This document shows positions 11,627 through 22,298 of a DNA stretch of 64,000 nucleotides, in pieces. Source of the DNA: Cudoniella acicularis (taxonomy: Eukaryota; Ascomycota; Leotiomycetes; Helotiales; Helotiaceae); the NCBI GenBank assembly GCA_013054445.1, contig JAAMPI010000057.1:1-64000 (forward strand), given 5' to 3'. The notes below the pieces were generated by a model that did not search any database, was not told the origin of the DNA, and saw nothing but the letters and a program-made list of their open reading frames with translations. The translations under genes and the position numbers were made by a program. Position 1 is the first letter of the stretch. Every line of letters begins with the position of its first letter.

Positions 11627-13591
11627 GTAGAATTTGAGGTTTTGAGGTTGATTTGGTATTTAATTTGTACAATAGATAGAGAGGAGACTTGATGTATTTT
11701 AAGATAAGAAATGAATACGGATTATACGGATATTTATATGCCATGCATCATCGTAAGCTGGCGTCTAATCGAAACAGGACAAAAACACTTCAAAGTAATA
11801 AAACAACTAAGAATAATTACTTCAGTTAAAATGGATAAACAAATACTAGGCTATTATAAGAGTTAGGGTATTTAATTATATTACGCTGGCTTATCTCAAA
11901 GTGGTTTAACATTCAAGTGCTTTCCTACGATCACATGTGATGCGCCAAATTAGGTGTGTGGGATAGATGTTATAAATCACTAGGACTTTATCCTCCTGGC
12001 TGCGATTAGCATTTTATTTGGTACGAGCAATAACTACTTCCCGATAAAAGTATAACATATTTTTTTTTGGTGCTGATTAATAGGACTTATAAACTTTTCC
12101 AAATCCATTATTCAAATTCCTCTAATTGCCTTTTTGTGGTGGTCTACGACTCTACGCGACTTTCGCGACATGCATATTCCAGTGAAAGCCTGATCGCAGG
12201 GCGGGAGAATAAGAGATAAAAGGAATATATATAGAGGAATACGTTTGAGGGACGTCAAGTAGAGTTGCGTTGAAAGAAATATGAATTGCTTACAAGCAGC
12301 AACACGAGAACAAATAAACTAACGAGATGGCCTAACTACGGCTGGAATTAGCGAACCTTGCTTAGAATGGACCTTGATTTTAGTTGTTGATAGAATCAGC
12401 GTTTCGTTCTAAACAACTGCGCATATAGCAAGGAATTTTAAGCGGCTGGCAATTTAAGCGAGTCGCCCCTTTTCGTGTGGAGGAGAGAGGCTGCTAAGAT
12501 CCAACAGGTTTGTAGACTTTTAATAGATTGAACCACAAATTTGACTAATGTCAATAAACCTGACGACAAACATTGCGCATTTATCCTCGATTATTACCCT
12601 ATCTTTCACTATTATTATCTTAGAGTATGCGCAAATAATGAGAAGCAATGATTTGGGGCGAACTAAAACTTCCCCACGAAACTGCCTCTCGGGCATTACC
12701 TGAACGAAGAATCTAGAAACAGCCCCATTTTTGGCCCATAAATCAATTAGCTAAACAGGGTGGTCACGAATATAAACAGGTAAAGCGCCGTTTACGTGTA
12801 GTAGTGCGAATCGGGAATACTATAGTATAACAGTTCTACTTTTTTACCCTCTGCCTCCAGGTACCTCCCGCCTCCGCACCTCCGTATCTCCTATATCCAA
12901 CTGCGTGTCTGATCTTCGCGCCTCTCCTAGGTTCTAGATCCTGGTAGTTGTGGTCCTGGTAGCTCCTCGGTCCTGGATTATTATGTGTGTGAAGGAGAGA
13001 AGAAGAAGTGAAATAATCTTAAGGTAGATAAAATAGGACTTACGTATTTCGTAGGAACTATCCTCTAGAGTCCGATCGCTTCGATTGGTTAAGAAATGAG
13101 TACTATAAGTTTAGACTGCTTAGTCTAGGAAGATAGTACTAATCTAACTTGGCTAGTCTAATACACTAATTTAATTAGCCTTTACACACGCTGGGTACGC
13201 TGAGCAACCGTTCTTACAGCGCTCTCACACGATGTAATTATAGGAGTCGACAGTTGGTTCAGGTAATCTCCGAGAGCTGGTTTCGTAGGGCTTCCTTGAT
13301 TGGCTGCGGGTAAATGTAAATGTTCTGATAGGTTTGTGAAGGTGTGTGATTTGTTCTTCTTTACTGTTTGCATGAACAATAACCAGTCAAAAAACTTGAA
13401 TTCAGCCCAGCCTCGTTTTTTGGACCCCAAACCTGAGGATCAGTTCCTTCGTTGGCTATTTTGAGCGCCACGGGCGCCTTCGTGGCGTACTGGCTTGGCT
13501 TTTTCGCAATTCAAATAGTGGTCCCATTCCTGCTCCAATCTTTGCGGCTCTTCGAAAAAAAAAAAAAAGAATCAAGACGTTTTCCGTGACG
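11627..13591. other. AT-rich intergenic DNA
   Basis: Nearly 2 kb without a credible gene. Composition is AT-rich with many in-frame stops in all frames. Short inverted pieces occur, for example TTAGACT/AGTCTAA-type arms around 13110-13130, but no terminal repeats or transposase motifs are legible. A frame on the minus strand at 13182-13430 shows nothing recognisable. The A-run at 13557-13569 lies just upstream of the next gene. Confidence 0.4.
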
Positions 13592-14597
13592 ATGTCGCTA
13601 GTTTTGCGAAATCCCCTGTTTTATTATTACACGTGGGCCCTGTTGGTATCGAGTGCCTTAGGGGCATTGACATTTACGAATACTGTGTTTACCAGTGTGA
13701 CTGCTGGTGAACCATTTGGACTCACCTGGGAGGGTGCGTCGGGCCCGGTTTCAATAATACTAGAAGATGGGGCAGCAAACGACCTTGTGACTGTTGCTAC
13801 AATCGCATGTATGAGCAAGATCCCTAGAGAAAGCAAGATGCTTACGAAATGCAATAGCGGGTCTTTCTGGAACGTCTTACACCTGGAATGTCCCCTCAAC
13901 CTTGGCGGCCAATACCTACGTTTTACAAATCACGGACGGCTCCTCAGTAAATTATTCGCCTCAGTTTCAAATTCTTGGCGCGGCAGCTGCGACGAGCTCC
14001 TCGGCCGCCCCTGCGTCAACGAGTAAACCGTCCTCGACGGCTCTAGTAGCGTCCTCAACCTCCACCCCTTTGACAACGAGTAACCCGTCCTCAACCTCTC
14101 CTTTATCAACGAGTGCTCAGTCCTCAACCTCAGGGGCAAGCACATCTGCAACGAGCTCTTCGGCATCGAGCTCTTCTGCCACAAACAATCCTTCCTCGAC
14201 ATCCGCATCAACCCCGACAAGTCCATCCAACACAAGTCCTCAGCAAACTTCAAGCACTTCTACCCCCTCTTCCGGTCTTTCCACAGGCACCAAAGCCGCC
14301 ATCGGCGTCGGGGTAACATTTGGCATATTCCTCCTTGCCGCCATAATCGCCCTAGTCTTCTACCTGGGACGTAAATCGGCCAAGAAATCTAACTTCGCAA
14401 CATCCTCGATTCTGCCGGAACTAGGTGGGATACCATTGACTGACGAGGAGAAGCGGGAGTTGGGAAGAAGGAGGGAGATTACGGAATTAGACCAAGATGG
14501 AGTGGTGAGGAGTATTGGTGGTGGCCGTGGGGAGAGAGCCGAGTTGGAAGCTTTGCGTAGATTTGAAATGGCGGGTGAGAGTGTTGAGATTGAGTGA
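13592..14597 (+). CDS. Kre9/Knh1-like domain surface protein with Ser/Thr stalk and one transmembrane helix
   Basis: Exons 13592-13808 and 13858-14597 (intron 13809-13857, GTATGA...AATAG) give 318 aa. There is a signal peptide (YYYTWALLVSSALGALTF), then a Kre9/Knh1-like N-terminal beta-sandwich: TFTNTVFTSVTAGEPFGLTW, then SGLSGTSYTWNVPSTLAANT created by the splice, then YVLQITDGSSVNYSPQFQ. A long Ser/Thr/Pro-rich stalk follows (residues about 120-210, a likely O-glycosylated region). Next comes a single transmembrane helix (AAIGVGVTFGIFLLAAIIAL) and a charged cytoplasmic tail of about 75 residues. Such proteins are proposed to act in cell-wall glucan organisation or as wall sensors; the precise role here is inference. 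A GTG six bases before the ATG is in frame but unlikely to be the start. Confidence 0.85.
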
Positions 14598-15237
14598 GGG
14601 GGTTTGGTGGGTGACTTTACACTTGGAGGGGGGGACTAGAAGCGAAGACTTTTTAATTTCAAGTTGATGATGAGATCTTGTAGTACAATCTCACCATGTC
14701 AGCCTTCACTTGCTAAAGAGATGTGCATCTGATTTCAAGGAGGACCGAGTACTCATTCTAGGCCCACATGTATGCGTAAGCCTTGCTAGTGCGCGCGATT
14801 TCGCAATAGTTTAATTGTATATTAAATAATGGTAAATAAATTATAAATAACTCCTAAATAAGAATTATATAAAAACTTATTTCATGAAAAAAAAAACATT
14901 TATTTATAAATATATATATTAGAAGAAAGGAGAATTCGGCCCGAATTATTCAGGTAGAAGGGACTAAGCAAGAAATTAGTCTAAGTCGTCCCAAAAAATT
15001 CTAAGCTTTTATTCGGAAAATATATCAGAAAAGGGTCTTCTTAAGAGGGGTTTGTCATCTGACTATAAAGGACAGAAGGGAGTATCTTAGTCTTTTAATG
15101 GTAACAAACTGATGTAAAAATTACAATTAATAACTCACCAATGGTTAAGAAAAATTATGGAATGAAGATGCTTGTAGATAGTGACATTTTCTCGGTTTTA
15201 GTCACATATAAATGACGATGCAATCTTCCAATCTTAA
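14598..15237. other. AT-rich intergenic DNA
   Basis: The 3' flanks of the convergent Kre9-like and coiled-coil genes. It is very AT-rich at 14810-14930, with an A10 run near 14887. No coding or RNA signal seen. Confidence 0.4.
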
Positions 15238-16518
15238 TCAACCATTCGACTTCCCAAGCACTACCTCGACTCCATCCGCTGTATTTTTCAACTCAAACCT
15301 ACACGAGGAGAGTTGTTCTCCCAATCTTGAGAATTGCTCTTCAAGTTTACTCACCTGTAGATTTTTATCTTTCATCTCCTCGCCCATCCCCTTTAATATT
15401 TCTGATTGCACGAGAAAATTTGCCTCAGACGCCTTCTCACGCTGCTCCATTTCATGTACCAAACTTCCAATCTTATTGTCCCTACGTGTTATCAACCTGA
15501 CAGCATCTCGATATTTCTTGGTCATTTGTGCAAGTTCCGAAGCCGCTTCCGTTGTAATTTGCTCTCTCTCAACCTTGCTTGCACTCAATCGCTCCTGGAG
15601 AGCAACACATTGCTGATGTATAACCTCAAATTGCTTGTTCTTAAGCTCTGTTTCTTGAGCCAGAGTCTGCGTTACTTGGCGCAGCTGACGGGTCTGGATG
15701 TTGTGCTCGTTCCAGGTTCGGTTTAGGGCGAGTCGCGTATCGTCTAAGGAGGTTGTTTTTTCTTCCGGGGTGGCTCTTGTTTCGTTTAGGGAAGTGGTTG
15801 TTGAGACTAAATTGGCTCGTGTTTGGACTAGAGACTCTGAGGTCTCGCCCATGGAGATTTTCATCTCGCTCACCGTGAGGTTCACTCGGGCAAAATTCTC
15901 AGTTCCTTGCCGTAATCGTGCCTCAAGTTCTGTTACCCGACTTTCATTCTTGTTTCTCTCATACTCGTATACCTTAAGGTGACTGAGGTCCTTCTCCATC
16001 ATTTTCTGCTTATGTTTCGTGTCCATCCATCCTCTCCTATATTCCATCTCTGACTCATGCTTACTCTCCTTATCCTCACTATAACGCTTGTGTTCTTCGT
16101 GCTGGCGGTGCAAATGTTCTTCAAGTTCCCTAATTTTTCGATTCCAAACTTCCTCTCTGTTTAATAGTTTATTGTCCTTCTCTTCTAACAAGGCCGTTTG
16201 CCTCCTCAGCTTCTCTTCTGCTTCGGCCAGGAGTCTGTTCGTATTTTTGACTTCCTGCCGGTAAGTATCCCGAATTGATTTCTTATGCTCCGTGCTCTGA
16301 TGGCATTCTTGAATATCATCTCTTAGAATTGGGGTCGTCGCACGTAACTGCTGAGCTTTCGGAAATGGAGGAAGTGCAAATGGATAACCTTGGATCGCAC
16401 CCGAAGCTTGTTGTGGGGAAGCTCTTTGAGAGAGGGTTTCTTGAGGGACATATTTTTGTTTGCGAGCTTGGTCATGGCGAGGCGTTTGATGTCGAGTTTC
16501 TTTCGGAGGGCTAGCTAG
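15238..16518 (-). CDS. long coiled-coil protein, 5' end unresolved
   Basis: An uninterrupted frame of 426 codons whose product is almost entirely heptad-like and rich in Glu, Lys, Gln, Arg and Leu. Examples are VWNRKIRELEEHLHRQHEEH and ELKNKQFEVIHQQCVALQER, with degenerate repeats such as LVSTTTSLNETRA and TTSLDDTRLALNRT. I recognise no family; structural or tethering proteins look like this. The first part is Gln/Pro-rich (RHQTPRHDQARKQKYVPQE, GAIQGYPFALPPFPKAQQLR). There is no ATG at the head of the frame. Translation must begin upstream, through a repeat-rich stretch that is in another frame across a CTAG tetranucleotide run at 16511-16522. An exon near 16965 (ATG, MSHSRSSVPDYRND) is possible but does not join in phase. 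The gene may be broken, or an indel may hide the true N-terminus. Confidence 0.5.
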   Translation of the reverse strand, partial: LASPPKETRHQTPRHDQARKQKYVPQETLSQRASPQQASGAIQGYPFALPPFPKAQQLRATTPILRDDIQECHQSTEHKKSIRDTYRQEVKNTNRLLAEAEEKLRRQTALLEEKDNKLLNREEVWNRKIRELEEHLHRQHEEHKRYSEDKESKHESEMEYRRGWMDTKHKQKMMEKDLSHLKVYEYERNKNESRVTELEARLRQGTENFARVNLTVSEMKISMGETSESLVQTRANLVSTTTSLNETRATPEEKTTSLDDTRLALNRTWNEHNIQTRQLRQVTQTLAQETELKNKQFEVIHQQCVALQERLSASKVEREQITTEAASELAQMTKKYRDAVRLITRRDNKIGSLVHEMEQREKASEANFLVQSEILKGMGEEMKDKNLQVSKLEEQFSRLGEQLSSCRFELKNTADGVEVVLGKSNG

Positions 16519-16735
16519 CTAGTTCAGAAAGAGCTTCTTGAAAGAGGGTTTCTTGAGGGTCAGCTCTCTGGCGTGTTTGTCCAGGGCGAGGTGTTCTACG
16601 GTCAGGTTGCTTTTTAAGACGAGGTGTTTGAGTTTGGATTGTTTGATGGTGAGCTTCTTCTTGAGCTGGAGCTTTTTCAGGGCGAGGCGTTTGATGGCGA
16701 GGTATTGACGCTATTGATTCTTAACTCTTGAGCTT
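16420..16735 (-). repeat. degenerate tandem repeat of about 110 nt in the 5' part of the coiled-coil gene
   Basis: The 16-mer GAGGGTTTCTTGAGGG occurs at 16432-16447 and again at 16544-16559, 112 bases apart. The motif GGCGAGGCGTTTGATG or a close variant recurs near 16478, 16585, 16618 and 16680. Read on the minus strand, the copies encode Gln/Thr/Pro/Arg-rich units of the type HQTPR...PQETL. The tetranucleotide run CTAGCTAGCTAG lies between two copies and marks the frame change. Confidence 0.7.
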
Positions 16736-18454
16736 TTCTTTGAATATTTATAGAAACCCCATTGAAATGAAAATTAGCTATTGAGAAAAATTGCATGATA
16801 ATCGAGGATTAAACAGACATGTCGAGCTACGATTGAGGCTGAAGAGAGAAGAGAGCTTGCCAGACCGCGAGGTTTACCCATCAGGCAGCAAGAATAAAGA
16901 ACAGCTTGTAAAACAGGTGTCATTGCGATAATCTGGGACTGATGACCTGGAATGAGACATAGCTTGCATGCTGCAATGTGAACTTGCTGCAGCATCATGA
17001 TTTCTTTTGGAGCCTGCCGTTGATGGGGGCGGCTGTGTTGCGGAAACTGTATTGGTCGAGTGCGGGGTATCTATTGGGCTGGGTTTTAAATAACGATAGG
17101 CGTATTGATTGGCAGATTTAATTTGAAGGATGGCTTGAACCTTGAAATTTTTGAAGGACTTACCGGTGCAACAGTTCGTGGAGATGTTATTGTGGGTGCT
17201 TTTCTACCACGAATCTCGCGAAACACTTTAAAAGTTCTGGACCAACAGAAATATTTCAGAACCAGTTAAAGTATGAGATAATTAAATACTCTATATTTGC
17301 CTGTCTTAAAAATTTTTGGGCTTTGAGTTTAGTGCTATTTTGAAAATTTGTGGTGTTTGGGACAATTTCTGTGACGAACAATTCTGCTGCGCGAAGTGCT
17401 ATTTGTTAGGAGGAAAATGGATAAGAAAAATAAGAGGTTCTCGAGTCAATTACTGGAACGATAAATACCTCAATCGGTACTTGAAAGGGTATTAATACCT
17501 GAGATGTCCCTCTTTTTACGCAAGTATTGAAAGGATAAGAGAGTACACGTTCAGATGAAACCTTGAATGAGCACGATTGAATCTAAATATCCCAGTTCTT
17601 ATGAGTAATTTAACTCCATAGAAGGCTTTCAGGGGGTCTATTGCGGTTTTCTATCTACTGAAGAACCTCATTGCGATATCGGTACTATCGAGAATCAGAG
17701 GTTCATATCGAAAGGTTGTTTTTTAGAAGTTGCATTTTACGAAAACACTCACCGAGGAAGTTCGCAAACTCCAAGCAGCCGATCCACTTTACTACTGTGG
17801 GTATGTTAGAAAACATCATTCCATTTGTTGTATTTTGTTCAGCTTTCCTGCACGGTTCGTTGGTTGGCGGCTTGGGAATAGAAGGCTGACGAGATAAAGC
17901 CTGTTCTCTCGGTGAACTGAGTCAAGATCTCAGACATGATCAACTTCACCACAGAACTTGGGCGTTCTCTCAACCATCTAGCAATCTGGCCGAGATATAG
18001 AATTGCTACTGTAGACTAATTGGTGGCGGCTAAGCGGAATCGGTGGGGGTTTCCTGCAGTTACGAGAGGAAAATCCATAGCTTGGAGCTTGGAGTCTTAG
18101 ACGCAGCGGAGCGGAGCGATGATGGAATGAAACAATGCGCTGAAAAGGAAGGTTGGGGTTTTGAAGTATGAAATTCAAGACGAGGGTTTGTGCACGTAGA
18201 AATAGACTTATATTAATCGTGAATAAATTTCCTAAAAATATTTGCCCAGCTGACTGTTACTTGAGTGCTGGTTTCATGGTCGGGAGTGCATTAAACGTTG
18301 CCACTAGGAACTACATGTCTCTTCGGCCTCCACTTCGATATTTGAGCCTCCATCCGTTAATTTTCGCTCTCGATACAAGACTTAGACAAAAGTTTGCTTC
18401 TTAAGGCCTCCTCTTAAGGGTACTCGAGATCCCGCTTAAATGCACGCCCCGCTA
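16736..18454. other. intergenic DNA without supported genes
   Basis: Contains the possible first exon of the coiled-coil gene near 16965 and otherwise only short, unsupported frames (for example 17671-17889 on the plus strand and 17978-18178 on the minus strand). AT content rises towards the transposon relics on the right. Confidence 0.4.
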
Positions 18455-18835
18455 AAATGCACGCCTTACTAGCGACATGCTCTACTTCTTTAAACACCTA
18501 TAAAATAGTCAACGAAGACGGTATATAGAAGGCTCTAGCCAAAATCGAAAGCTCTTTAGCTCCTGATTACGCTACGATAGCTAGGAAATATAAATTAAAC
18601 CGATCTACGCTATCCTGACACGCTAGAGGCAAAACCACCTCTAGGGCCGAGTACTAGTCTCAAGTCTACTAATGCCTCACCAACGCTCAAGAACGTGTTC
18701 TAGTTAATTAGATCAATCGCCTTACTAAGCGTAGGATCTCTCTAACGAGTTAGATAGCTAGGAACTTTATAGAAGAGATGATTAGACACGTTATAAAGAA
18801 GAACTAGATAGACGAATTCTATTAATAGTATTAAA
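18455..18835 (+). mobile_element. Fot1/pogo-type transposase relic, N-terminal part, RIP-like decay
   Basis: The plus-strand translation, read through stops, contains KALAKIESS-like (here EGSSQNRKL in another frame), LAPDYATIARKYKLNRSTLS and HARGKTTSRAEY. Then come LTNAQERVLVN(stop)INRLTKRRISLTS and ARNFIEEMIRHVIKK. That order, a psq-type helix-turn-helix followed by a CENP-B-like DNA-binding part, is how fungal Fot1/pogo transposases begin. Several stops are TAG where a CAG or TGG codon would be expected, the C-to-T signature of repeat-induced point mutation. A direct duplication (CCGCTAAAATGCACGCC) lies just upstream at 18434-18466. The catalytic DDE part is absent here. Confidence 0.65.
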
Positions 18836-19640
18836 GTAAGCTAAAAAAGCTTATATTTATATAATATTAATAATTTATATATTAAAGGCGAATATAGACC
18901 TATATATTAATTATTTTATAATCTAGTTAAATACTTTTTTATATCACTTTTCTATGTTTTATAAGAATATATAATAATATTATTTAAACTAATAAATATA
19001 TCTATTACTTACTAGTAATAGAATAATAAGGTTCTTTATAAATATTTAGATATTATAGTTATATATTATTTAAATAATATCCTAGTCTTTTCTAAATAAG
19101 AAAGAGACTATAAGATATATATAAAACAAGTTATATAAATACTATTAAAAGTTGATTTAAGACTTAAACTATTAAAATATAAATTTAGAGTTATTAAGAC
19201 AATATTCTTAGGCTATATTATAAGGCCTAATAAAATAAGTATAGACCCTAAAAAAATTAAAATAATTAAAGAATAAATAATATTATAATATATTAAAGAC
19301 GTATAATTATTCTTAAGATTTATAAACTTTAGCTAATTGTTTATTAAAAGATATTTTAAGATTATTAAACTGTTTATATAACTTATTAGAAAAGATATTA
19401 AGTTCGTATAGAGCCTTAATATAAAAGACGCCTTCTAAGAACTTAAAGCGTATTTTAAATAAGAACCTATCTTATAAAGCTATTACGACGATAGACTAAG
19501 TATTGTTAAGATAGACACGTTAGACATATAGACTAAGGATATTTATCTTTAGCCTAACGATAAAAAAAAAGCTATATCTAATAGTCTACTTCTTAAGAAA
19601 GATATTACTAGTAAAATAGAATTATAATATCTATAAGAAA
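18836..19640 (+). mobile_element. Ty3/gypsy reverse-transcriptase relic, heavily AT-mutated
   Basis: Extremely AT-rich DNA in which one plus-strand frame still spells a gypsy reverse transcriptase. It contains YLDIIVIYYLNNILVFSK (where YLDD would be expected), FLGYIIRPNKISIDPKKIK (normally FLGYIVSPDG...MDP) and LFLRFINFS(stop)LFIKRYF (normally FLGFANFYRRFI). Then come FV(stop)SLNIKDAF(stop)ELKAYF (normally FxWTxExxxAFxxLK) and a DDRLSIVKIDTLDI block matching the start of the RNase H region. The catalytic aspartates are replaced by asparagines, and TAG/TAA stops are frequent, as C-to-T mutation would produce. No long terminal repeats are legible at its borders. Confidence 0.75.
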
Positions 19641-19878
19641 GAACTATCTATAATAATAAAAGTATTATAATATTAGTAAGTTTATCTATAAGAAGCGTGA
19701 TTCTTAATCACTATCTATACTAACTATATATAGTCGCTGATATATACGCGCAACTATACATGTATAGCAACATACCTTTTTAAAACCTTCTTCTATAGAC
19801 CACCTGTACTTAGAGACCACAAGTCCCTCATGCTTGTGGCAACGCGGTTATTATAGGTAGTCTATTGAAATCCAAAAT

Positions 19879-21894
19879 CTATATTATTCGTATAGTCCTC
19901 TCCTCCGCATCAAACCACATTTCGAACGCCCTTTTATTGAGAAACATTGGAAGAATTGAACCAATTCTTTCGAAAACATCCTCGCGATTGCCCTCAAATT
20001 TTTGCCGCAGGACAATCGGTTTCAACAAACATCTACCTATGTTGTCGGGAGATGCTATATTCAAACATACCAGTGGCTGGCCTGGTTTGATCTGATCCAT
20101 TCCTAGGGCCGTTATTTTATAGTCTGGGAAGAAAATAGAGTGTCCAGCCTGTGAAACAACCAAATACGGGAAATACGGGGCAGGCAGGGAATCTTCGAAA
20201 TGGTACGTAACATCAATAGCCGGGCCGGTAATGCACAACTCGCCTCCGGACAAAATGCCCGTTGGATCTGATGATGCCAGATTGCACACTACACTTTGAA
20301 CTCGCGATTGGCGGGGGGGTGGGATCCTAGTAGCTTGTATATACCATAGGTCTTCTAGATTGAATTGCGGATAAGGGGGGGTCTGGAAAAATTGAATGGG
20401 GCAATTCGTAGACGCCCAGGACCATGTTGGAGCAATATATTCCGAAGGCCTTGGTTGGAGAGTCGCGAGATTCTTTGTGGACCAAAACAAACTATCAAGC
20501 AAGTCCGTCTCCCATAATCCGGCACAGTATTTGCTGTTTAAAGAGCATTGAAATTGCTTGGCGAGTCCAGATAATGCTGGCAACTTATCAATATTCTTTG
20601 TCAAAAGTCGACTCGTATATTCCTGCACAATCATCATCCATTCCTGTAGTATTTCTGACTTTTTGCCTTCGCGAAAGCGGTTGTAAAGTCTCGCTTTTGT
20701 GCCCTCACATCCAGATGACTCACTCTCGCATTGACAAGTCACTTGATGCTGGCACTCTAGTAGAACTTCAAGGTCGGTAAAGTGAAGTACGCGTTTTGGT
20801 AGTTTTTGTTCCTGTAGTGTCCATCCCCGGCATAGCCAAGGGAATTTACCACTATCAAACCTTTCGCCCTCCATAGTATTGGAAACCAAAGGGCCATGAT
20901 CTATTACCTCACGAACGAAAATCCCGCTATTCAAACGTTTTGTTGGGGAGTTTAAATCCTCTGGCAAGCACACCGGCTCTCCTAATTTCCGAAACAATCC
21001 ACCTTCGGCGTTGGAGGACAACGTCACCGCGATAGTAAGGTGAGAATTGCTATAGATCTCAGTTATCTGAGCCGATTGTGTCTCCCAGTCTTCTCGATCA
21101 TTTTGGATAATGCAAAGGCTGTCAATCCATAGAAATTGGAAACCAAGTTCACGGGTGACCATAATGGCATCTTTGAATGTGAGTGGTAGGGTGTCCCATG
21201 ATATATTCTCTTTCCGTTGTGAGATGGTCGAACGCTCCGTTGTTAGAGGCTTAATTGACCCCCAACACCAACTTAGGCAGACGTATCTTCCCATTTCCCC
21301 TCCGGTTTTACGAAGGAAGATTTTGGAGCCACCAATGTCGAGAATTCTGCTTGGAAGGGGAACTTGATCTGGAATGAAGCAGCTTTGGTGTTGAGCGCAC
21401 CTTTCTAGCCATCTTTTGACTGTTGACATAGTATTTGGAGATGAGGTTGCGAGTGGAATGTGAGGAGCAACAGCTACTGGCAGTAGTTGCGATTGATCTA
21501 TATGTGTCAACTATTGATCTTCAGAAGAGCCTTGAATCCAATTTTGTGAGATACACAATTTACACAGCATGGACCTACCTGTCAAAGCATAAAAGCCCAA
21601 TACCAGCTTTCCCCATGGTCCGATACCTGTAATGCTTACTCTCAAGAGCTTTCCCTCATGATATTTAAAGCTCACCAGCCCCCCTCGTAGACCATCAAGC
21701 GAACCAAACTGATCCCATAATTGTGGGAACTGTTTCATGCCTAGTATTACCAATGAACAGAGATGGCAACCTTTGCTGCTAGTCGCCTTGAGTCGTTTGA
21801 TTTCTAAATAATGGCCAGGTGTGTAGCCGAAATCTCTGCACGTTTCACATTTAGATTCTGATGGGTAAAGGACTGGGGAAGGGGTCGACTCCAT
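19879..21894 (-). CDS. HET-domain (heterokaryon incompatibility) protein
   Basis: HET proteins act in fungal non-self recognition and can trigger cell death when partners are incompatible. Exons 21579-21894 and 19879-21497 (intron 21498-21578, GTAGGT...ATATAG) give 644 aa in phase. The N-terminus has a Cys-rich start (CETCRDFGYTPGHYLEIKR, KGCHLCSLVILGM), common before the HET domain. The three HET blocks are clear: RYVCLSWCWGSIKPLT (about residue 180), FLWIDSLCIIQNDREDWETQ with IYSNSHLTIAVT (about 230-260), and RGWTLQEQKLPKRVLHF (about 325). The C-terminal 250 residues have no second domain I can name, so no NACHT, WD40 or ankyrin repeats. It is flanked by transposon relics on one side and a divergently placed kinase on the other. 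Confidence 0.9.
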
Positions 21895-22298
21895 GTCTGT
21901 ATGAAGAATCTAACAAGAAGTTCAAAGATGGCATTGAAGGATGAAGTTCAAGTGTGGCTTAGCTGTTACGAATCAAGTGGTGCAGCAAGAAGTTCGTCCC
22001 TGATTGGTTCTCAACCGAAGCTGCATGGCTAGGTGCTGACCTGTGTGAGGCGTTGCGATGACAATTAATTTCGAAGCACAACTGAGCCGGGGTGCACAGC
22101 CACAAAGTGTCTGGAAATGGACCCCGCTAAAAATAATTAACTAAAAAACTTGCGACCCCAATTCGCCTTCTACTGTACTGATCTCCTGAGTTCTTACATT
22201 TGATTCCACCTCAACGCCAATATGCCCCTGCAAACAGTATTGTAGCAGGGGGCCTCGCATCCCTTGCTGGTATCGCCTCAGTCCAACTCAAGGAAGTC

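Noticed and set aside
22200..22298. TTG-initiated extension of the kinase at 22200
   Set aside because: No ATG in that extension and its text is not kinase-like; the ATG at 22299 sits just before the Gly-rich loop.
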